A DNA stretch of 23,483 nucleotides. It comes from UBA7985 sp002690455 (GTDB lineage: Bacteria; Pseudomonadota; Alphaproteobacteria; UBA7985). Below, one piece after another: positions 22,709 through 23,483 of this stretch. Every line of letters begins with the position of its first letter. The stretch's first letter is position 1. The translations under genes and the position numbers were made by a program. The stretch covers positions 1-23,483 of the forward strand of contig CBFIIW010000023.1 in the NCBI GenBank assembly GCA_965662775.1, written 5' to 3'. The notes beneath the pieces were generated by a model, which saw only the letters and a list, made by a program, of their open reading frames with translations, was not told the DNA's origin and did no database searches.

Positions 22709-23483
22709 ATGAGCCTTAATCCCCGTTACGCTCCATTGTTCGAGCCGCTGAAGATTGGCCCCGTGACTGCGCCAAACCGCTTTGCTGTTGCGCCCTACGC
22801 CAACGGTCATTCCTTTCTGATGCCCAATGGCGCCCGTGGTATCCGAGAAACCCGCGCAGAGGGCGGCTGGGGAATCGTCGGCATGCAACTGACTGAGATT
22901 GACCCGACCTCTGATCTTTCTGGGCTGCCCTATGAGCGGCTTTGGGACGACGAAGACGTAGTTGTCCACGCGCGGTCCGTCGCTGCCATTCAGGCCCACG
23001 GTGCTCTGGCCTCGATCGAACTGGTGCACACCGGCCTGCGCTCGCGCGGGGTTGGCACCGGCTACCCGGTGATGGGGCCATCCAGCGCCAGCACGCTGCG
23101 TCCGGAGGTGCCCTTCATGGCCAAGGCCATGGACCGCGAAGACATCCGCCGCTTCCGCCAGAGCCACCGGGATGCGGTCCTGCGCGCGCGCCGGGCAGGC
23201 TACGACATCGCCTATGTCTACGCCGCCCACGACGCCTCGCTACTGTGGCACTTTCTCAGCCCAGCCTACAACCGCCGCACGGACGAATACGGCGGCAGTT
23301 TCGACAACCGCCTGCGCCTGCTGCGCGAAGTTCTTGAAGATGCACAGGATGCGGCTGCCGGGGAAATGGCGATCGCCATCCGCTTCGCCGTGCACGAACT
23401 CACCGGCCCCAAGGCGATCCGTTTCGATGGTGAGGGCCGGGATGTGGTCGAGGCGCTGGCCGAACTGCCCGACCTGTGGGACG
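22709..23483 (+). CDS. Old-Yellow-Enzyme family oxidoreductase, trimethylamine dehydrogenase/DgcA type (N-terminal part)
   Basis: The first 258 residues of an FMN-dependent TIM-barrel enzyme cut by the window end; full members are about 650-730 residues with added iron-sulfur and FAD/NAD parts. It starts 'YAPLFEPLKIGPVTAPNRF', then RAEGGWGIVG (49-58), 'YDIAYVYAAHDASLLWHFLSPAYNRRTDEYGGS', a near match to trimethylamine dehydrogenase (TMADH). The active-site Tyr171 and His174 (Tyr169/His172 in TMADH) are kept. The cysteine that bonds FMN in TMADH (Cys30) is Ala31, and the substrate-bowl Tyr60 aligns with Leu61, so trimethylamine itself is an unlikely substrate. Dimethylglycine-catabolism protein DgcA and stachydrine demethylase StcD are in the same branch. 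GAGG stands 9 bases before the ATG. Confidence 0.88.
   Translation, partial: MSLNPRYAPLFEPLKIGPVTAPNRFAVAPYANGHSFLMPNGARGIRETRAEGGWGIVGMQLTEIDPTSDLSGLPYERLWDDEDVVVHARSVAAIQAHGALASIELVHTGLRSRGVGTGYPVMGPSSASTLRPEVPFMAKAMDREDIRRFRQSHRDAVLRARRAGYDIAYVYAAHDASLLWHFLSPAYNRRTDEYGGSFDNRLRLLREVLEDAQDAAAGEMAIAIRFAVHELTGPKAIRFDGEGRDVVEALAELPDLWD

Noticed and set aside
22625..23230. 201-codon minus-strand frame at the right end
   Set aside because: It lies opposite the TMADH-like gene, whose plus-strand product matches a known family along its whole length.

Overview
The window looks like a metabolically versatile, heterotrophic proteobacterium. Most coding sequence is moderately GC-rich. The content (three periplasmic-binding-protein genes, betaine/N-methylamine-type catabolic enzymes, a family III CoA-transferase, a BenE carrier) is typical of marine or soil Alphaproteobacteria, but a gammaproteobacterium cannot be excluded from sequence alone. 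There are about 22 protein-coding genes. I see no rRNA, tRNA, CRISPR array, phage gene or insertion sequence.

Layout, left to right. (1) 1-1812 (+): the 3' end of a CaiB/BaiF CoA-transferase gene, then an omega-amino-acid:pyruvate (beta-alanine type) aminotransferase. (2) 1813-2326: a 514-base non-coding stretch with a possible promoter. (3) 2327-6382 (+): a quaternary-amine (glycine-betaine/proline-betaine type) ABC importer in the order binding protein, permease, ATPase, followed by an AT-rich membrane-anchored protein of unknown function and a strong intrinsic terminator. (4) 6425-8130 (-): an FMN-dependent 2-hydroxy-acid dehydrogenase overlapping a YaiI/UPF0178 gene by 4 bases. (5) 8352-11845 (+): a second importer (NMT1/SsuA-like binding protein, ATPase, permease) followed by a dienelactone-hydrolase-fold protein; then a class V aminotransferase at 11964-13073 (+). 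(6) 13086-13250 (-): a 54-residue two-helix membrane protein with a GTG start. (7) 13364-14032 (+): a SAM methyltransferase, tail-to-tail with a Bcr/CflA MFS exporter (14029-15228, -), which is divergent from an EamA-type transporter (15385-16287, +). (8) 16429-17475 (+): an orphan FbpA/FutA-like binding protein, convergent with a BenE-family carrier (17506-18717, -). (9) 18956 to the right edge (+): a three-gene operon of a sarcosine/dimethylglycine-dehydrogenase-type FAD-GcvT protein, a Tm-1-like/UPF0261 protein, and an Old-Yellow-Enzyme protein of the trimethylamine-dehydrogenase/DgcA type, cut by the window end.

How the genes may work together (inference): uptake of betaine-like compounds by the 2327-5660 importer would match oxidative N-demethylation by the flavoproteins at 18956-23483, with the GcvT half of the first enzyme passing the methyl carbon to tetrahydrofolate. 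The second importer may deliver an unknown nitrogen compound to the hydrolase and class V aminotransferase downstream. The most interesting items are the UPF0261 gene inside a demethylase operon, a TMADH-like enzyme lacking the flavin-linking cysteine and one bowl aromatic, the unknown fourth gene of the betaine importer operon, and two strong GGGCCG-type hairpins that each directly follow a binding-protein gene.
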